A DNA stretch of 7,758 nucleotides from an uncultured Phaeodactylibacter sp. (GTDB lineage Bacteria > Bacteroidota > Bacteroidia > Chitinophagales > Saprospiraceae), in the NCBI GenBank assembly GCA_913062745.1, contig CAJXXJ010000160.1, positions 1 through 7,758 of the forward strand. Reading direction: 5' to 3'. Every line of letters begins with the position of its first letter. Position 1 is the stretch's first letter. Below are positions 5,460-7,758 of this stretch, in pieces. A model generated the notes under the pieces. It was not told the DNA's origin. It made no database searches and saw nothing but the letters and a program-made list of their open reading frames with translations. Both the position numbers and the translations under genes were made by a program.

Positions 5460-6140
5460 TTACCGGGGCATCCGCCCGTGGTCGGAAGAAGCAGCACTCG
5501 GCAACCGGAAAAAGTAGCTGGTGATGCCCGCCAGTACCAGGGCTGTGAGCAGGCCGCCCACGCCAGCTACCATCAGCATGACATTCAGCAGCTCGGTGCC
5601 GGGGTACAGCAGGCCAGACATCGTCATGATGAACGCGCCAAACGCCCAGCCAAAAATATTCATACCAATCCAGCGCCGGGCCCGCTCGCGGTGCTTACGC
5701 AAAATGAGCCGCTGTGCCGTGCCGATCAGCGCGCCCATGATTGCGCCCAACAGTATGGAGCCGTACACCATAGCATAGGTGGGCAGGCCGAAGGGGAGCA
5801 CAACTTGCTCAAAGCCGTACGAGCCGGAAAAAGAAAGGGAAGGGATGATGGCAATGAACCAGCCGGCCGTAAAGGCCAGAGCGGTGTTGCCCCACCAGCG
5901 CTTCCAGGACAGGCCGGCGTACCGCTTGCGCAACGTGCCGTACTGAAACCAGGCCAGAATACTGCCGGTGATCAGCCCGCCGATCAGTGCCACCGATACG
6001 TTGACTATCTTTTCAGAAAGGCTTTCCGGCTGCCCGATGAGCTGTATCTCGAAGAAAATAATTGCAGATGCAACCAGGATACCCAGAAAGATACCCACTG
6101 CATCATTGAAAATCCATTTGGTTTGAAAATCGCTTTTCAT
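5460..6140 (-). CDS. Six-helix membrane protein with internal duplication, function unknown
   Basis: The 226-residue product has about six membrane segments (near 13-35, 46-67, 85-103, 122-143, 155-176, 184-210). Two halves share a pattern: a glycine-rich helix leading to Q-x3-LRK, then basic and Trp residues, then GW. The first copy has Q66, LRK 70-72 and GW 93-94; the second has Q143, LRK 147-149 and GW 164-165. This suggests an ancient duplication, and the Q...LR...W...GW pattern recalls uncharacterised bacterial integral membrane proteins with repeated QxxxLR segments; I do not know a function. The C-terminal tail is polar (SAASSDHGRMPR). Its stop lies 2 bp from the convergent stop of the globin-pseudokinase gene, leaving no room for a terminator between them. 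The start at 6140 has no Shine-Dalgarno sequence but lies just downstream of a GC-rich leader segment that can base-pair with upstream sequence. Confidence 0.82.
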   Translation of the reverse strand: MKSDFQTKWIFNDAVGIFLGILVASAIIFFEIQLIGQPESLSEKIVNVSVALIGGLITGSILAWFQYGTLRKRYAGLSWKRWWGNTALAFTAGWFIAIIPSLSFSGSYGFEQVVLPFGLPTYAMVYGSILLGAIMGALIGTAQRLILRKHRERARRWIGMNIFGWAFGAFIMTMSGLLYPGTELLNVMLMVAGVGGLLTALVLAGITSYFFRLPSAASSDHGRMPR

Positions 6141-6157
6141 AGCGGGGTTTTAACTAT

Positions 6158-6196
6158 AAAAAAGCAGAGTGCCCCGCGATGTTCGGACCCGGGGCA
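6158..6196 (-). terminator. Hairpin plus U-run in the 5' leader of the 6140 gene (possible attenuator)
   Basis: On the minus strand, TGCCCCG (6196-6190) pairs perfectly with CGGGGCA (6176-6170) over a 13-base loop, and a run of six T (6163-6158) follows after CTCTGC. This looks like an intrinsic terminator pointing into the membrane-protein gene, where no upstream minus-strand gene needs one. GCGGGG (minus strand, 6177-6172) can instead pair with CCCCGC (6147-6142), next to the ATG, giving a mutually exclusive fold. The six-base gap before the T-run is longer than usual. Confidence 0.35.
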
Positions 6197-6320
6197 ATCC
6201 GTTAACCTCTTCCTGTGGAAAACTCCCGCCCTAAAAAATTCCCCACTCCAACCGAAAGCCGTACTTTAGTTGTTATTCCAAAAGAAGCATCCCGGACCAC
6301 CAAACTGAAACCGATACGCT

Positions 6321-7758
6321 ATGCCAGAATTCGTACACCTCCACTGCCACACCCAGTATTCCCTGCTCGATGGCGCTTCTGAGATCGGAGCCATGATGGA
6401 TAAAGCTGCACAGGACGGCCAGAAAGGGGTAGCCCTTACGGACCACGGCAACATGTTTGGCGCTTTCAAATTTGTGGCGGAAGCTGAAAAGCGCGACCTT
6501 AAGCCTATCATCGGCTGTGAATTTTACCTGGTGGACGATCGGCACATCAAGGCTTTTTCCCGCGCGAAGGGCGAAAAAGACAACCGCTACCACCAACTCA
6601 TGCTGGCCAAGAACCAGAAAGGGTACGAGAACCTGAGCAAGCTGTGCTCCCTCGGTTTCATCGAAGGCGCTTACAGTAAGTTTCCGCGTATCGACAAAGA
6701 ACTGGTGGAAAAATACCATGAGGGGCTCATCGTCACTTCCTGCTGCATCGGCGCCATCATCCCGCAGTTGCTCCTGCAGGGCAAAGATGAGGAAGCCGAA
6801 AAGGAACTTAAGTGGTGGCTCAATCTCTTTGGAGAGGACTACTACATCGAGCTGCAGCGGCACCGCGGCCTCGATAATATCGACATCGGGCGCGACAGCC
6901 ACGGCAACCCCATCTACTCCGATATGAGCCAGGAGGACGTCAACCAAAAGCTGCTCAAGCTGGCGCAAAAGCACAACGTTAAGGTCATTTGTACCAACGA
7001 CTCTCACTACGTAGAGGAGGACGACTGGATGCCGCACGATATCCTGCTCTGCATCAATACCGGCAGCTTGCTGGAAGAGGCGAAGCGGTTCAAGTTCCCC
7101 AGCTCCGACTTCTACTTCAAGACGCAGCAGCAAATGGCCGACCTGTTCCAGGATCAGCCCGCTTCTCTGGACAATACCATTGAGATATACGATAAAGTTG
7201 AGAAACTCACCCTGGCACGGGACATTCTGCTGCCGGCGTTCCCCATGCCCCCGCAGTTCAAAACGCAGGACGAATACCTGCGGCACCTGACCTACGAAGG
7301 GGCCAAAAAACGCTACGGCACCATCACCCCGGAAATCCGGGAACGCCTCGACTTCGAGCTCTCGGTGATTGAGCAGTCGGGCTACCCCGGCTACTTCCTC
7401 ATTGTACAGGACTTTACGACCACCGCCCGCGAGATGGGGGTATCCGTAGGGCCGGGCCGGGGCTCGGCAGCCGGTTCAGCCGTAGCCTATTGCATCGGCA
7501 TTACCAATGTAGACCCCATCAAATACGATCTGCTGTTTGAGCGCTTCCTCAACCCGGAGCGGGTGTCTATGCCGGATATCGATATCGACTTTGATGACGA
7601 GGGCCGGCAGAAAGTAATCGATTATGTGATCGATAAATACGGGCGGAACCAGGTCGCTCAAATCGTCACCTACGGTACTATGGCTGCCAAATCCTCCCTA
7701 CGTGATGTTGGGCGGGTGATGAATATTCCGCTACCCGAAGTAGACCGGGTGGCCAAAA
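6321..7758 (+). CDS. dnaE: DNA polymerase III subunit alpha, N-terminal 479 residues (3' end outside window)
   Basis: This is the replicative polymerase catalytic subunit, read from ATG 6321 with no stop before the window edge, where the last codon is incomplete. The PHP domain occupies about 1-270. Candidate metal ligands of an intact site are all present: H8 and H10 in HCHTQYSLLDG, D41 and H42 in TDHGN, E67 in GCEFY, H91 in YHQLMLAK, C141 in SCCIG, and D227 and H229 in NDSHY. This resembles the Thermus enzyme; the E. coli PHP site is degenerate. The polymerase core begins after about 290: GPGRGSAAGS (377-386) forms the nucleotide-binding region and PDIDIDF (418-424) supplies catalytic D419 and D421. 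The C-terminal finger, beta-clamp-binding and OB regions lie outside the window. It is transcribed divergently from the membrane-protein gene with 180 bp between starts. TACTTTAG near 6262 resembles a Bacteroidota -7 element, but no paired TTTG is evident. No Shine-Dalgarno sequence is seen. Confidence 0.97.
   Translation, partial: MPEFVHLHCHTQYSLLDGASEIGAMMDKAAQDGQKGVALTDHGNMFGAFKFVAEAEKRDLKPIIGCEFYLVDDRHIKAFSRAKGEKDNRYHQLMLAKNQKGYENLSKLCSLGFIEGAYSKFPRIDKELVEKYHEGLIVTSCCIGAIIPQLLLQGKDEEAEKELKWWLNLFGEDYYIELQRHRGLDNIDIGRDSHGNPIYSDMSQEDVNQKLLKLAQKHNVKVICTNDSHYVEEDDWMPHDILLCINTGSLLEEAKRFKFPSSDFYFKTQQQMADLFQDQPASLDNTIEIYDKVEKLTLARDILLPAFPMPPQFKTQDEYLRHLTYEGAKKRYGTITPEIRERLDFELSVIEQSGYPGYFLIVQDFTTTAREMGVSVGPGRGSAAGSAVAYCIGITNVDPIKYDLLFERFLNPERVSMPDIDIDFDDEGRQKVIDYVIDKYGRNQVAQIVTYGTMAAKSSLRDVGRVMNIPLPEVDRVAK

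Noticed and set aside
5478..6269. 263-codon plus-strand frame opposite the membrane protein
   Set aside because: The product is Gln/Ala/His-rich without domains, while the minus-strand frame gives coherent membrane helices with an internal repeat.
6273..7286. 337-codon open frame on the minus strand over dnaE
   Set aside because: It is antisense to unmistakable DNA polymerase III alpha sequence; its Val/Leu-rich low-complexity composition is typical of a shadow frame.

Overview
The window looks like a chromosomal stretch from a Bacteroidota bacterium, most likely a Saprospira/Lewinella-type lineage. This rests on protein character (the CBS protein, the HTH-less NtrC-type regulator, the LOG protein and DnaE all read as Bacteroidota versions) and on the start sites: none of the seven visible starts has a recognisable Shine-Dalgarno sequence and several follow A-rich leaders. 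The placement is from recognition by eye, not from a search. I see no mobile elements, tRNA or rRNA genes, CRISPR arrays or clear signs of transfer.

Layout. 2-328 (+) is the 3' end of a CBS-domain protein. It meets tail to tail, 6 bp apart, a small four-helix membrane protein (335-820, -). A 335 bp divergent gap (821-1155) follows, then an NtrC-like response regulator (1156-2427, +) that has REC and AAA+ domains but no DNA-binding domain and carries GAFTSA instead of GAFTGA. Next come a LOG-family nucleotide phosphoribohydrolase (2542-3258, +) with a strong terminator at 3285-3327, and a small acyl-carrier-protein-like gene (3433-3714, +) whose phosphopantetheine serine is alanine.

The centrepiece is 3817-5457 (+), a 546-residue protein that I read as three modules: an N-terminal helical domain resembling effector-associated domain 11 (EAD11), a Hanks-type kinase fold without the HRD and DFG aspartates (HNN and PFQ), and a C-terminal globin with a flavohaemoglobin-like haem pocket (Tyr B10, Phe CD1, Gln E7, His F8). 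This suggests a gas- or redox-sensing adaptor in which haem ligand state is relayed through a pseudokinase to an EAD that recruits an unseen partner. It is the strongest candidate here for an undescribed system.

A six-helix membrane protein with an internal duplication (5460-6140, -) converges on it with a 2 bp gap. Its leader holds a hairpin plus U-run and an alternative pairing. Divergently, dnaE (6321 to the window end, +) encodes the replicative DNA polymerase III alpha subunit; 479 codons are visible, including a seemingly intact PHP metal site and the catalytic PDIDIDF motif.

Apart from the obvious housekeeping genes, these genes do not form one pathway. The ACP-like gene and the globin-pseudokinase gene share a strand, are 102 bp apart, and both encode folds that have lost their defining catalytic or attachment residue; any functional link is inference.
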